DNA of 63,273 bases from UBA11889 sp002313255 (GTDB lineage Bacteria > Pseudomonadota > Gammaproteobacteria > Pseudomonadales > Azotimanducaceae): assembly GCA_913045265.1 (NCBI GenBank), contig CAJWQX010000009.1, positions 1-63,273 on the forward strand, written 5' to 3'. Shown here piece after piece: positions 63,236 through 63,273 of the stretch. Numbering within the stretch: position 1 is the first letter of the stretch; the number at the start of each line of letters is the position of its first letter. The notes under the pieces were generated by a model that saw nothing but the letters and a program-made list of their open reading frames with translations, was not told where the DNA came from and did not search any database. The translations under genes were made by a program, and so were the position numbers.

Positions 63236-63265
63236 AGTAGTCGCCGCCTTGTCGCGGCGACTACT
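63236..63265. repeat. Perfect 12-bp inverted repeat near the window end
   Basis: AGTAGTCGCCGC and GCGGCGACTACT flank a 6-base loop CTTGTC. It is GC-rich and could be a transcription terminator for a gene beyond the window, but no T-run follows on either strand (AATTATCT on plus). Confidence 0.6.
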
Positions 63266-63273
63266 AATTATCT

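Overview
The window comes from a free-living gammaproteobacterium that I cannot place to order. Its gene neighbourhoods are ones known from gammaproteobacteria: tyrS / M23 peptidase / anmK / erpA; dksA-gluQ-pcnB; hrcA-grpE-dnaK-dnaJ-dapB-carA-carB-greA; yhbY and ftsH-glmM-tpiA-secG-tRNA-Leu(GAG) followed by tRNA-fMet-rimP-nusA-infB-rbfA-truB-rpsO-pnp; bamE, ratA and smpB. Coding density is very high. Many genes overlap by 4 bases, and non-ATG starts are frequent (TTG for pnp, glmM and pcnB; GTG for gluQ, recN, tpiA and carA).

Layout. Positions 1-795 are the 5' half of a 16S rRNA gene on the minus strand, with boxA and a strong promoter behind it. From 1.06 to 8.8 kb lie tyrosyl-tRNA synthetase, a MepM-like murein hydrolase, anmK, erpA, a decayed ClC chloride-channel pseudogene, hemJ, hemL and a PfkB kinase. 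From 8.85 to 18.2 kb lie sfsA, a broken aminotransferase, dksA-gluQ-pcnB, a deoxynucleoside kinase, pgi and acs. From 18.2 to 43.4 kb is a nearly continuous minus-strand housekeeping block for translation, transcription elongation, protein quality control, cell-wall precursors, pyrimidine/arginine and lysine precursors, and heat shock. From 43.4 to 48.1 kb come recN, bamE, ratA, a sodium symporter and smpB.

From 48.1 kb to the end the content becomes accessory. There is a three-gene oxidoreductase operon, an acyl-CoA dehydrogenase, a sulfatase followed by a eukaryote-type HisA, and an operon of a di-iron carboxylate protein, an atypical ABC1 kinase and an FAD oxidoreductase. These are followed by a SelW/Rdx-family gene with an in-frame UGA at the redox position, a UPF0178 gene, a PhoX-type phosphatase and a DUF2164 gene.

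Three items deserve most attention. First, the Rdx gene at 58803-59018 reads as a selenoprotein: CxxU, with a perfect hairpin shortly after the UGA. A standard gene caller would miss or truncate it. Second, the PhoX-like protein at 59740-62547 carries three copies of one beta-sandwich module inserted one inside another (A1-A2-A3-B3-B2-B1), with a Pho-box-like site upstream. Third, the di-iron / ABC1 / FAD operon at 54869-58739 resembles the enzyme classes of aerobic quinone biosynthesis, but with proteins I do not recognise. Two pseudogenes and several genes missing from conserved neighbourhoods (folP, rlmE, folK/panBC, fur) point to some genome erosion or rearrangement.
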